Shown here one piece after another: positions 52,646 through 62,700 of a stretch of 64,000 nt of DNA. The stretch is from NCBI GenBank assembly GCA_023430975.1, contig JAEYYB010000033.1, forward strand, positions 1 to 64,000, given 5' to 3'. Numbering within the stretch: position 1 is the first letter of the stretch; every line of letters begins with the position of its first letter. The notes under the pieces were generated by a model. The model made no database searches. It was not told the origin of the DNA and saw nothing but the letters and a program-made list of their open reading frames with translations. A program made the position numbers and the translations under genes. The stretch is from Bacillota bacterium (lineage in GTDB: Bacteria; Bacillota; Clostridia; Acetivibrionales; DSM-2933).

Positions 52646-53677
52646 CTAGTTTGCAAATACAGTAATAGTAGCAACTCCAGCTTGTCCCCCTACAGAAATT
52701 ACTCTACCATTTATGGTGAAGTCTCTCTTAGGTAAAACTGTTGAAGCATCAGTATACTGCTTAACATAATCAATAACAGGGTTTACTTCATTACTCGAAA
52801 ACTTACTTTTCAGTATACTTTCAGTTTCTTTACTTTGAATGTCCAAACCCTTTTTTAAGTCAATGCTAATCATGATTTCAGCTATTTCAAAATCTGTCTT
52901 AACATTAACTGTCAGACTGTTAGGGATCTTATAACCTTTCACTTCGGTATAGGAAGTAGAAGTACCTTGGGCCTCTCCGCCTCCATTTGCCCTCTTAAAC
53001 TCCTCAGGGTTTTCCCTATATTCCAATGCACGTATTACCATCTCACTAACCTCTGCCCTTGTTGCTGTCTGCATTGGCTTAAATGTCCTTGCACCTTCCT
53101 TGCCATATCCCATTATAAGATATTCATTAAAAGCAGCATCTATCCATTTGGAATCGATGTTCTGGGCATCAGTAAAGACTGAAGTACCTGAAGTCGAAGG
53201 CTCAATTTTTAAAAGCTTGCAAATCATTTTGGCCATATCTTTTCTTTTCATGCCGTTATTATAATTGTAGTTGTCCCCGTCCTCGATCACTCCTAATTCT
53301 TTAGCCCTATTTACATAATTTGCATACCACTGACCCTTTGCCAGTTCTTCCTTATATCCCGCAGCAGCTAATAATAGTTTTGTAAATTCCGCTACCTTAA
53401 TCTGTGTCTGGGGTCTGAAGGTTCCATCTTTATAGCCGTCTATACCCTGCATTCCTACCAATTTTGACAAACTTTTTACATACCAGTGTGAAGATTTAAC
53501 GTCAGAAAACTTTTTAGTTGTGTATGTAACCAATCTGTCAAGTTTTGCCTTTACAACTTCGACTGTTGGTGCCTGTCCATCTAAAATGGATTCTAAAGTA
53601 TCTCCGGCAGCAAAGACATTTAAAACACCGCTTACAAGTATACACAGTGTAATAAAAATTGATAACACCTTTCTCAT
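52646..53677 (-). CDS. SLH-domain surface protein
   Basis: 343 residues. Signal peptide (MRKVLSIFITLCILVSGVLN, ending VFA) and a short charged stretch precede three SLH repeats at about 50-225 (FSDVKSSHWYVKSL, GMQGIDGYKDGTFRPQTQIK, AYNEYLIMGYG-like third). The C-terminal region of about 100 residues (KGYKIPNSLTVNVKTDFEIAEIMISID ... AGVATITVFAN) has no family I know. ATG 53677 begins the signal peptide; the upstream in-frame stretch is unlikely. SLH repeats at the N-terminus, unlike the neighbour. Confidence 0.88.
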   Translation of the reverse strand: MRKVLSIFITLCILVSGVLNVFAAGDTLESILDGQAPTVEVVKAKLDRLVTYTTKKFSDVKSSHWYVKSLSKLVGMQGIDGYKDGTFRPQTQIKVAEFTKLLLAAAGYKEELAKGQWYANYVNRAKELGVIEDGDNYNYNNGMKRKDMAKMICKLLKIEPSTSGTSVFTDAQNIDSKWIDAAFNEYLIMGYGKEGARTFKPMQTATRAEVSEMVIRALEYRENPEEFKRANGGGEAQGTSTSYTEVKGYKIPNSLTVNVKTDFEIAEIMISIDLKKGLDIQSKETESILKSKFSSNEVNPVIDYVKQYTDASTVLPKRDFTINGRVISVGGQAGVATITVFAN

Positions 53678-53737
53678 TTTCTTAACCACTCCCTTATAAA
53701 ATTTAATATTAGTTTTATAATGTCTCACGACAGTTAT

Positions 53738-53836
53738 TAATGGCTAAGAAATAACATCCGATTCTCATCGTCCAAAACCCCGTTAAATCGTAGGGATTAT
53801 GTCCTCGAGAATACAAAGTTATTTCTAAGGCATTAC
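53738..53836. repeat. Family C 99-bp inverted-repeat element, copy 2
   Basis: Same length and about 90% similar by eye to 18260-18358 in reverse orientation. Ends TAATGGCTAAGAAATAAC and GTTATTTCTAAGGCATTAC. Directly repeated TTAT flanks it (53734-53737 and 53837-53840). No reading frame. Confidence 0.85.
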
Positions 53837-53993
53837 TTATCAAAATTTAAAATCACTTTGTGATTTATTTTTTAAGCTTTTAAGAATGAATGCATGTTTA
53901 TAAATTGACTTTCATTAGAATACCATAATAAATAATAATTGTAAATTTTTATTCAACTAATTTTTTAAAATTTTCTGTCAGTTATAAAAAATA

Positions 53994-54054
53994 ATAAGTT
54001 ATTTATCATTAGGCATAAAAAACTTTCTTTTATGCAAACTCATAAATAACTTAT
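53994..54054 (-). terminator. Nested hairpin terminator of the lipoprotein gene
   Basis: Outer 13-bp perfect stem ATAAGTTATTTAT / ATAAATAACTTAT encloses an inner stem GCATAAAA / TTTTATGC. On the minus strand it is followed by TTATTTTTTAT. It lies 85 nt after the lipoprotein stop. Confidence 0.65.
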
Positions 54055-54139
54055 AAACTAGTACACTAAACTTTCATAATCATTATGATATTCGCAACCT
54101 CTATATAATATTATACAACAAATATTTTTCTTTTGGCTA

Positions 54140-54628
54140 TTATTTTGAAGGGATTGGAGAAAAATTTTCTGCTTGTGGCGTTGGAGTACTGGTACTAGCC
54201 GAAACCAAGCCTTTAGGTTCTTCCTTTACATCCATATCTTCCTGTGTTACCACATAGTCCTTATCTTTATAAAATGGCTTTCCTCCCTCATAAGTTATGG
54301 TTTCATCCTTTATCTTTCCATCTAAAGTACTTGTCATATCTTCGCCATTCATTTTTTCAATGTTAAATACAATTTCCTCACCGCTTAGTGAATACTTGCC
54401 TGTAAAAACCATCTTGGACGAATTACTTTCTTCAAGAGTTGTAACGAATGTTCCGTTATTTTTCAAAAGTATTGATGATTTGTAATTCGTGTACATACCA
54501 ATATGCGCAGGCACCTTACTATCATTAGCAGGCAAATTACTCTCTTTTTTGCTTTTGTCGCTGCATGAAGTAAATAAGAGCATAATGCATAACAGTGAAA
54601 CTACAGTTAATATAATTTTTCTAGCCAC
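54140..54628 (-). CDS. Small lipoprotein of unknown function
   Basis: 162 residues. Lipoprotein signal with lipobox LLFTSC; Cys20 would be acylated and the rest held outside the membrane. The mature part has a beta-rich region (GMYTNYKSSILLKNNGTFVTTLEE, FTGKYSLSGEEIVFNIEK) typical of small stress or ligand-binding lipoproteins, and a Thr/Pro tail. Translation probably starts at GTG 54628, which has AAAGGTGGGG upstream; an ATG six codons earlier lies before that site. No family recognised. Confidence 0.75.
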   Translation of the reverse strand: MARKIILTVVSLLCIMLLFTSCSDKSKKESNLPANDSKVPAHIGMYTNYKSSILLKNNGTFVTTLEESNSSKMVFTGKYSLSGEEIVFNIEKMNGEDMTSTLDGKIKDETITYEGGKPFYKDKDYVVTQEDMDVKEEPKGLVSASTSTPTPQAENFSPIPSK

Positions 54629-54725
54629 AATACCCCACCTTTTCATCTAATTAAATTCATATTATTATAAAAACACTTAATATTATTTATTTTACCAGCA
54701 ATTGAGTTTCCTGTCCATAAGGTTA

Positions 54726-54820
54726 GGTTATTCCCAAAAAATAACTGGCCATCTGGGGATTTCAAAAATATTGATTTTACTACTCTTCAACATAAAAAAT
54801 TGACCAAGGAAATTTTTGAA
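54726..54820. repeat. Family D palindromic repeat, copy 2
   Basis: Aligns over about 95 bp with 18437-18535 read in reverse: GGTTATTCC..AAAAATAACTGG, GATTTCAAAAATATTGATTTTA, and TTGACCAAGGAAATTTTTGAA. It lies just 3' of the CpaA-like peptidase gene. Confidence 0.7.
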
Positions 54821-54830
54821 CTTTCTTTAT

Positions 54831-55367
54831 TTACCCCAAAAAACTAAAACCAAAAAGAAACATGTCTATCATTGATATTATAGTACCTCCCAAAACAGCA
54901 TATGAAAACCTGAAAAGTCCATTTTTGTCATTTGCAAAATCCTGATACTTATCGACTTTCATCAACATAAAGGTAGTTTTAATGTAATTAAATAAATACT
55001 TAAACCTTTGCAATGCATTTTTTCTCAACAATAAAATAATTACAGATATAAATCCTCCAAATATAAATGAATAAGCAAGACAGGCTACAATAAATTTCCA
55101 TCCCATAATGGCACCTATGGCACAGTAGAGTTTAATATCACCTGCCCCCAACATCCTTAATGCAAAAAAAATAAAAAGAACAATTATCGGTATAAAAACT
55201 GCGATAATTGTATCTTTAAACCCTTCGATGCCATATAAATAAGTGTTTATGAAAATTCCCAAAACTACTGCCGGATATGTTACTAGATTTTTTATTTTGA
55301 ATGACCTAATATCATTATAAACAGCTGAAACTATCACCAGAAAAAGCAATGCAATCTTTACTTCCAT
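54831..55367 (-). CDS. A24 prepilin peptidase (CpaA-like)
   Basis: A 178-residue membrane aspartyl protease without the N-terminal methylase domain. Catalytic Asp residues are in VYNDIRSFKIKN (about 19) and GAGDIKL (about 75). Four to five helices. It would cleave Flp and TadE-type prepilins, including those of the 29-35 kb operon, which lacks a peptidase. The ATG overlaps closely with the 3' end of the PP2C gene (7 nt gap), so they are coupled. Confidence 0.9.
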   Translation of the reverse strand: MEVKIALLFLVIVSAVYNDIRSFKIKNLVTYPAVVLGIFINTYLYGIEGFKDTIIAVFIPIIVLFIFFALRMLGAGDIKLYCAIGAIMGWKFIVACLAYSFIFGGFISVIILLLRKNALQRFKYLFNYIKTTFMLMKVDKYQDFANDKNGLFRFSYAVLGGTIISMIDMFLFGFSFLG

Positions 55368-55374
55368 TGATTCT

Positions 55375-56223
55375 TCATCTCCTTTTTAAAATGCCCTTAA
55401 TCCTTTCCAACAGAATTTTTGCAAAACAGCTTGACTGTGGGTACACCATAATCAGCGAGATATTGTCCCTCTCCCCTCTCCTTTTTACATATGATATAAG
55501 ATCTCCGGCAAGCTCATCACCATATGATGGATTTTCTCTCAATAACACTACTCCCTTTAGCAAATCATTGTCCATTAATTTATCATAAAATCCATCACTG
55601 CAAATAAGAAATACATCCCTATTTTCTATAATGCCTTTTTTCGTATATATATCTAACTCAGTAAATACCCCTAAACACTGGGTCAATATATTCCTCTTGG
55701 GATGATTTCTAGCCTCTTTAGGTGTAATATTTCCAGAAATCACCTGATATGCTACCCATGTATGGTCACAAGTCAGCTGTACAACTTCCTTTCCTATCCT
55801 GTAAATCCTGCTGTCACCGATATGCTTAATCAGAAACTCAGAGTTATATATAAAAAGAACAGTTAGTGTAGTACCGGCTTTTTCACCTGTTTGAGAAGCA
55901 TAGCAGTATATTTCGCTGTTAACCTTATTAAAAAGTTCCTGGAGAGAAATTTCCAAATGTTCAAAAAGTTTTTTACTATTGCTATTACTATTACTTTTTA
56001 GAATATCAGGAAGATATTCCTCCCACCATACATTAAGAGCGTCACATGTCATCCTGCTAGCTACTTCTCCATGGGAAAGCCCTCCCATTCCATCGGCAAC
56101 CGCGAATACTCCATATGTTGAATATTTATTTTTCCCTACCCTTATAAAAATACTGTCCTGGTTTACTGTTTTAACAATGCCTGCATCAGTTGATGAAGAA
56201 TAGTACAAAGATATACCTGACAT
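55375..56223 (-). CDS. PP2C-type serine/threonine phosphatase
   Basis: A 282-residue metal-dependent phosphatase. Motifs are NQDSIFI, VADGMGGLSHGEVAS, KHIGDSRIYRIG, HPKRNILTQCLG and ICSDGFYDKLMD with a final DNISLIMV; the metal-binding Asp residues are all present. It follows the FHA protein by 9 nt. Together they suggest a phosphothreonine switch that controls the pilus cluster. No Ser/Thr kinase is in the window. Confidence 0.93.
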   Translation of the reverse strand: MSGISLYYSSSTDAGIVKTVNQDSIFIRVGKNKYSTYGVFAVADGMGGLSHGEVASRMTCDALNVWWEEYLPDILKSNSNSNSKKLFEHLEISLQELFNKVNSEIYCYASQTGEKAGTTLTVLFIYNSEFLIKHIGDSRIYRIGKEVVQLTCDHTWVAYQVISGNITPKEARNHPKRNILTQCLGVFTELDIYTKKGIIENRDVFLICSDGFYDKLMDNDLLKGVVLLRENPSYGDELAGDLISYVKRRGERDNISLIMVYPQSSCFAKILLERIKGILKRR

Positions 56224-56232
56224 AACTTACTC

Positions 56233-57825
56233 CTAAACACCTAAAAATTCAAACTCCATATTTGCAATCCCTATTATATCGTGTTTTTTAATCTCAACCT
56301 CGAAATTACTCTTGATCCTTTCGGAATTCACATATGTGCCGTTACTGGAGTTTAGATCCTTTATAAAGAAATGACCATCCCTTTTTATGATTTCAGTGTG
56401 AATTTTACTGACACTTGTATTGTTAATTTCACAATCCACCTCAGTTTTGAGCCTCCCAATCAAAAAACTGTCCTTATTTATTATTATTTTCATATTCTTC
56501 CCATCGTTTTTGCCAATCAAGTATGGGAAATTGGGAGTTTCCTTCAAAATCACCGTATCGTCCTTACAATTATCATAAAGAATTTCAGTACCCATATCAT
56601 TTAACGGCATTCTTCTAGCTGCATCACATTCTATTTCCTTAAGCCCTGTATATATCTCTTTGGGTTTTATTTCATTATCCTTAGGAATTATATCACTATC
56701 CTTTGGTCTTGAACCATTTTGATTGCTCTTTGAACCTAAGTAAATGGATTTGCTATCCGTAATATTTGCCGGTATCATTTTGTTCTTATCAAATAAATTT
56801 CTCATAATGAGGAAATCAACTGCAGCTAATACTATTGCAACTCCCAGTATGATGCTAAAATCCTGATTCTTACTTTTTAATACACCAATTACAGAAATCC
56901 CAATTATCATTATAACTAATGCCTGCAGCCCAATTGCAGCATATATGGACTTCTTTGGATAAATCAATGCTTTGTCCAAAGTACTGCTTGAATTAACACC
57001 TATCGGAATGAATGTATTATTTGGCTTTTGATCTTTCAGCTTGTTTGTACCTGAAGATGGAGGTATATTTATGGCAGACTTTTGATCCGCTGCAGCTGCC
57101 TTTGGAAGCTTAATCTCCTGAGAATTATCCCTTTCCTTAATAGGACTGCATTTTTGCTGTCCAATATTGTTTTGTGTATTATTTTGTATATTATTTTTCG
57201 GAGCAATTTCCTCTGAAAAGCTTCTATTTGAATCAGACTTTGATTCCGTCTTATATCGAAAACCAGTTAAAAAATTTATAAACTCCTTTATGCTGAATAT
57301 ATCTTCCCGTAGCTGAATCCTTATTCTTTGAAGAAAGCCCAGTTCCTCGTTTTCATCTATCCTCACAAGATCATCAATCAATTTCTTTACAAACTCTACA
57401 AATACTTCCTTAAAGCTTACCTGGAAATTTACAGGTATGTAAATCAGGGATGCATCCAAATTCGCCGGATTTACATATATCATGTCTTCATCAATTGCAA
57501 AATTTTTATCATGTGCATAATAGTTTTTACAGTCTAATATAGTTTTGCAAATAGAAATCAGGAGGTCTAAAAACTCATCCTTCTTAAGATTTTTTCTTTT
57601 AAGCAGTTTACTTAATGTAATTTTTGAGGTTATATTGTAAAAAATCATATATTCGTTATTTTTAACCCTTAATGACAGAGGCACAATGTTCGCATGAGGA
57701 TTTTGTTCAATCATTTCAATCTGAAGCTTTTGAAGATTACCCCCCTCTAAATTCCTAAGTACCAAATAGCTTGATGAAGAATCACTTTCAAATTCAAACC
57801 TGAAAAGGTCCTTTAGATAGCTCAT
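56233..57825 (-). CDS. FHA-domain membrane protein with DUF6382-like N-terminus
   Basis: 530 residues. The N-terminal 195 residues (FRFEFESDSSSSYLVLRN ... FLTGFRYK) resemble the DUF6382-type domain that often precedes FHA. An Asn/Ser-rich linker follows, then two membrane helices at about 295-345. The C-terminal FHA domain (FLIGRLKTEVDCEI, SVSKIHTEI, LNSSNGTYVNSERI) has the Arg, Ser and Asn-Gly residues that bind phosphothreonine. ATG 57825 has AAAGGTGGGG at good distance. It lies between two pilus-peptidase genes and next to the PP2C gene. Confidence 0.88.
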   Translation of the reverse strand: MSYLKDLFRFEFESDSSSSYLVLRNLEGGNLQKLQIEMIEQNPHANIVPLSLRVKNNEYMIFYNITSKITLSKLLKRKNLKKDEFLDLLISICKTILDCKNYYAHDKNFAIDEDMIYVNPANLDASLIYIPVNFQVSFKEVFVEFVKKLIDDLVRIDENEELGFLQRIRIQLREDIFSIKEFINFLTGFRYKTESKSDSNRSFSEEIAPKNNIQNNTQNNIGQQKCSPIKERDNSQEIKLPKAAAADQKSAINIPPSSGTNKLKDQKPNNTFIPIGVNSSSTLDKALIYPKKSIYAAIGLQALVIMIIGISVIGVLKSKNQDFSIILGVAIVLAAVDFLIMRNLFDKNKMIPANITDSKSIYLGSKSNQNGSRPKDSDIIPKDNEIKPKEIYTGLKEIECDAARRMPLNDMGTEILYDNCKDDTVILKETPNFPYLIGKNDGKNMKIIINKDSFLIGRLKTEVDCEINNTSVSKIHTEIIKRDGHFFIKDLNSSNGTYVNSERIKSNFEVEIKKHDIIGIANMEFEFLGV

Positions 57826-57898
57826 ATATGACCCCACCTTTTAATTAGTAATTACCAAAATATAGCATAGGTTATTTTTAATTATTCCTTTAGTTCCA

Positions 57899-58519
57899 TC
57901 AAAATATGGACACCAGAAATCCTGCCAAAATAAAGGGACTGAACGGTAATAACACTTTCTTGTCCATATGTCTTATAACTATCATTATGATGCCTGTAAA
58001 AAATGTAAACAAAAATGCAATAATTATCGTCGTCAATAGATCACCGGGTTCTAAAAAAAGTGCCGAGCATGCCAAAAGCTTTACATCACCTGCACCTATT
58101 CCGCCTCTTGAGGTCTTATAAATAATACAAAATACACCTGTAACTAATAAAAACATTATCAGCATTCCAATAAATGCATCTGTTGTTTGCATAAACAAGT
58201 TAATAATCAGCCCAATAATCATGAATGTAGCTATTAGCATGTTAGGTATCTGCTTACTGCTAAAATCCTCCATTGCAACAGCAAACATAAATGCTGAATA
58301 AAAACAAAACTTCACAAGTTCATTAAAATTTGCTGCCTTGTAATAGATAAACAGGTACATGGCTACAATAAAAATCTGCATCAAATAATAGCTTGCATCC
58401 TTAAAAAAAACACATTTGTAATCTTCTAAAATATCACCGGACAATGCTTTTCTGCTAGCATAAATATTCAGAATATTTCCAGCAATTATACCTATAAGTA
58501 CCATCAATATGTAATGCAT
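57899..58519 (-). CDS. A24 prepilin peptidase, second copy
   Basis: A 206-residue membrane protein with the A24 pattern: Asp in MEDFSSKQIPN and GAGDVKLLACSA, and about six helices. It differs from the 54831 protein and is placed directly 8 nt after a TadE-like gene, which it may process. The N-terminal Asn/Ala region contains no Cys4 methylase domain. Confidence 0.88.
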   Translation of the reverse strand: MHYILMVLIGIIAGNILNIYASRKALSGDILEDYKCVFFKDASYYLMQIFIVAMYLFIYYKAANFNELVKFCFYSAFMFAVAMEDFSSKQIPNMLIATFMIIGLIINLFMQTTDAFIGMLIMFLLVTGVFCIIYKTSRGGIGAGDVKLLACSALFLEPGDLLTTIIIAFLFTFFTGIIMIVIRHMDKKVLLPFSPFILAGFLVSIF

Positions 58520-58527
58520 AAGTCCTC

Positions 58528-59784
58528 CTAGGATTCTTTTGCTCTCTTTTCAATATATTCCTCAATGGTTAGTTTGACTCCTGGTTTACCTGAATTAAGC
58601 TCAGTCTCCAAATCTGTTATTTCAGCAGTTTTTGTACCTTTCGGGATAATAATTCTAACATTCCTGTTCTTTATGGAAAACTCCGTTTTTATTCCATTTT
58701 GAATCACCACTACCTTGCCGTTATAATCTTTAGCCAGGTTCACTTCCGATTCAATTTCCTTTTTCAGCTTATTTATATCACTGTATGAAGATAGTGTTAC
58801 ATCAATACTTCGCATGTTGGTAGCAGTTCCAGTATTAACATCAAATATATCAACTGCCCCTCCTGTTCTATTTACTACATTTCCGCCAAACCTTCTGATT
58901 ATCTCATTTCCTCTGGCAAGTGCCCCTAGATCCCATAGATTATCTTCTTGTTCATCTTCATTCTTTGCCTCTTCCTGCTTGTTTTTAAGCCTCTTGGAAT
59001 GTTGTCCGTCACCATCAAGCCATCCAACAACAAGTGCCTTTTGCTCTATTCTTAGTTCAGGAATAATTGGCAGCGGTGTTATTGGCTCTATCGTGTAGCT
59101 TACAACGATTTTTATTGTCTTTTTATCCTTAAACAGGGTTGTCCCTGTAAAGTCCAAACCATCATATCCACCTATTATATTTAGCTTTTTTAAGGCAATG
59201 TCCTCATCATAAATATCGGTTGCAATATGTTTTCTCATCATGATTCTTACAATTATTTCAGACAATTCTTCCCTTCCGCTCTCTAAAAGCCCATGGGCAA
59301 CAAGTGCAGAAATACTTGCAACTTCTTTCTTGATTCCACCCTTCCATCCATTCGGGTGTCCCTTAATCTCGTTGTATATACCTTTAAGCTTATCAACATC
59401 TGCCTTTCCATCATTGTACAATCCTTGTATCTCTTCAAAATTGAACTTATCTACATCATTTGACAAATTTCCCAGCTTACCGATCTTATCATTTACTGAG
59501 TTTACAGTCTCAACAACAGTATCGATGCGGGATGCCGCTGTTGCTTCCTTTTCAGTCAAAAAGTCTTCTGTAGTGTCATTAAGTGCCTGAAGTTTACTGA
59601 CTGAATACAGATAACTATATGATGAAATTTCTTTAGCCGACTCGTCAAGTGCATGCTGAATTATGGAATGGATATAGGCCACCCTGATAAAATAGGCTAT
59701 TGTAAGAACTACAAGAATTACCACAGGCAGTGCACATGCAGCTTCAATTGTAAGGGATCCTCTTTTTTTTGCTGGTATTGTCAT
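58528..59784 (-). CDS. TadE-like pseudopilin, long form
   Basis: 418 residues. N-terminal class III signal KKRGSLTIEAACALPVVILV: cleavage after Gly would leave Ser first and Glu at +5, then a hydrophobic helix. The extracellular part is long and alpha-helical (about 45-150), with a beta region further on (TIKIVVSYTIEPITPLPIIP) and an Asp/Asn-rich end. The ribosome site is AGGAGG. It is 10 nt after the large TadG-like gene. Confidence 0.8.
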   Translation of the reverse strand: MTIPAKKRGSLTIEAACALPVVILVVLTIAYFIRVAYIHSIIQHALDESAKEISSYSYLYSVSKLQALNDTTEDFLTEKEATAASRIDTVVETVNSVNDKIGKLGNLSNDVDKFNFEEIQGLYNDGKADVDKLKGIYNEIKGHPNGWKGGIKKEVASISALVAHGLLESGREELSEIIVRIMMRKHIATDIYDEDIALKKLNIIGGYDGLDFTGTTLFKDKKTIKIVVSYTIEPITPLPIIPELRIEQKALVVGWLDGDGQHSKRLKNKQEEAKNEDEQEDNLWDLGALARGNEIIRRFGGNVVNRTGGAVDIFDVNTGTATNMRSIDVTLSSYSDINKLKKEIESEVNLAKDYNGKVVVIQNGIKTEFSIKNRNVRIIIPKGTKTAEITDLETELNSGKPGVKLTIEEYIEKRAKES

Positions 59785-59794
59785 AAAATACCTC

Positions 59795-62700
59795 CTAATA
59801 CCCCTTATAAACTATATGAGATATTTTATATCTGTCCTTATACATTCTAGGCATAAACGCTGAGGTCATAAATAAATACTTAACAGAAAAGGCCACTTCA
59901 ACCCTCAAATAGGTATTACAATCAGAAAGTTTAAATTCTTTTCCTGTCTCCTTCTCCATATTAAGTTGAACAAGATCCTGAATTCTCATTATTTTCTTAT
60001 CAGGGTTTACAAGAAGGAGAAACAGCCTTAAATATCCTGTATAACCCATCTTCAAAATATTGCCTTTGACATTTACCTTTGCAGTGTAATCCCCGGTAGA
60101 AACTGATTTTTTAAGTGTTGAGCCTTTGGATTTGCCACCTAAGTTATCAATAAAAGAACCCAATTTTTCTTTTATTTTTGCCTTTCCTGAATTCTTGATA
60201 CTATCAATCTTCTTTGATACCAAACCGTTAATTTTCTCTGTAATGTTTGCACCTGTTGACTTGAATTTATCCAGAAGCAAATTGTCTATACCTTCCAATA
60301 GCTTTGTTCTTAAATTTTCCTTAGCTGTTTCAATGGATTTCTTTATCTTTCCTATTGTCTCTTCCTCAATCTTGTCAAGGTTAGCCTTTAACTCCTTTTC
60401 CTTCCTGCCCAAGAAATCTATCCCTGTGCTTTTCAATTCCTCAAAATACTTCTTTTCCTCATCCCGTAGTTTATCAACAAGGTCTTTATAACCATTTTTT
60501 TGCAGTTCCTTTTCAATCTCCGGAAAATTATTTTTTACAGTATCATAAATGTATTTATTGATATGCTCCATTAATCCGTCAGCCGCATCTTCATATTTTT
60601 CTGAAACATCGTTATTTAATGCCTCTATGGAATCCCTTAATTCATCAAATTTACCCTCTACCTTTCCAATCTCAGTAAAAATTGCATTTTCAAAAGGCTT
60701 GAAAGCTGAATCCAATACCTCATCCACCTTTTGATTTATGGATTTGGTTATTGAATCTGTAATATTACCGGTTACATCTTTAACCTGATCTGTTATTCCC
60801 TTCTCTATTGATTCAGCAACTTTGTCGGATGTATAGTCTATAGCTTCAAAGGCTTTTTCCTTGACCCCCGCCTTTACCTTGTCAATAACCTTCTTTTTTA
60901 CATCATCTGTTAATGTTCCGGTCAATGCCTTTGCAACACCTTTTCCGCCTGACTCAATACTTAAAACCCAATCACCATTCAACTTGAATATCGCTATCTC
61001 TTCTCCCTGCAAAATCTTGTAGACATCTATCGTGGATTCTGCAAAAGACCAGGCTAAAAGTATTAGGGTCTGTACCAAAGGTACTCCGAATATCGTCCAG
61101 CCTGCAACAGCAGTAGCAAATTCCAGTGCTGTTGCAACCTTTTTAGGATCAGTGTAAATTGATACAGTATTAAGTGCCCATCTTACCAATAGTATCTGGC
61201 CCTTCACCCATAAAAGGTTTTCTGTTTGTGAACTGCTTCCGTGAAGAATATACTCCAATTCCGCCGTATCAAAGAAAGTGTCATTGCGGGTTGACATTTT
61301 GTACCCTGTCAAGTCATATTGAATATTCCCTTTAGAATCAAGCTTCCCAGTCACTGCATTCTTAAAAATACCGAGGGAATATTCACCAACATATAGTTCA
61401 TCCCTCATGCTCCTAAGCCCTGAAGAGATAATGCTTGTCAAACTTTTTATAATAGACAATGCTTCTTTTGATTTATTTGCTTTCTTTGCTTTAAAGTCCA
61501 TATCAAAGTCTGACTTACCCTCATAATCAGGGTTAAACTCGCTTTTCTCCGATGCTATTTTAATTTGATCCGATATAAGCTTGGTATCAATATTTATAAG
61601 ATCCTTTATATCCTTTAGGCTATCTTTAACACCGTCTTGAGATGGAAGTCCACTTTTAGGAAAGCTATTTTTTGACTTTTCATCGCCTTTTTTAACCTCC
61701 TCCAAAAGAGCATTTCCTTCCTTTTCGATGTCATCCTTAACAGCCTTTAAAGCCGCTCTAGGATCATTTTCCTTACTTCCTGCATCATCTGATTTTTTGA
61801 TATAATAATTGACTTTCGGTACATCTTCAAGGAGCTTTTTTATCTTTTCATATGACAGCAGGCTCTTAACCCTGTTTTCCAAATCGGAGGGCAGGCTGCT
61901 TATCGTATCAAAAGCTATAGATTCCGGGTTTATGTCTGCTACAGTTTTTTTAATTTCTCTATATTTGTTCCTGCATTTTTCAATCTCCTGCTCCCTTTCA
62001 TCAAGAACACTTGTATCAATCGCCTGCTTTTTACTTTTAAGATCGGTCCTCATGGACTCACCGAACGAACTGGAATCTTCTTTAATAGCTGTGCTAAGCT
62101 CATTAGCCATGCTGGCTGCTTCTTTCGACTTGTCCTTTATATCTTTTATAGCTTTTTTAGCTTCATCATAGACTTTATTTTGGATAAGATCATTTTCAAT
62201 ATGGCTTAATAAATCCTCTTTTATTTTTACCGAACTCTTATTAAGTTCAGGAATTGTTTTGTTTTCAATCTCATCTATCTCGTCTTTTAGTGCATCAACA
62301 GATTTTACATAAGCTTTTAATTTTTCCTCATATTCTTTTACAGCTTCTGGATCATCCGATGCCTTTACTGGAGGAGTCATATTGCTAAGCTGGTTTTTCT
62401 TATCCGTCAAAAGCTTTTGTGCCCTAATCCTATTGGATATGCTTGCAGCAAGAGCATCAAGCTTTACTGATATACTGTTGTTTTTAACGAGAAAATTTAT
62501 CTCTAAAACCTTATTTGATAGGGTTTCCGTACTTTCTCCCGCCTCGGACAATTTTTCATCAATGTCCAGCTTCCTCTCTAATATCTTGGTTTGTTCCCCC
62601 AAATCCTTAAAAGCCAAAAACTTATCGATAAACTGGTCCGCAACCTCCTTAGGAGCCCTGTATTTCATAAACTCAAGAATCTGTTGTTTAAATACATCTC

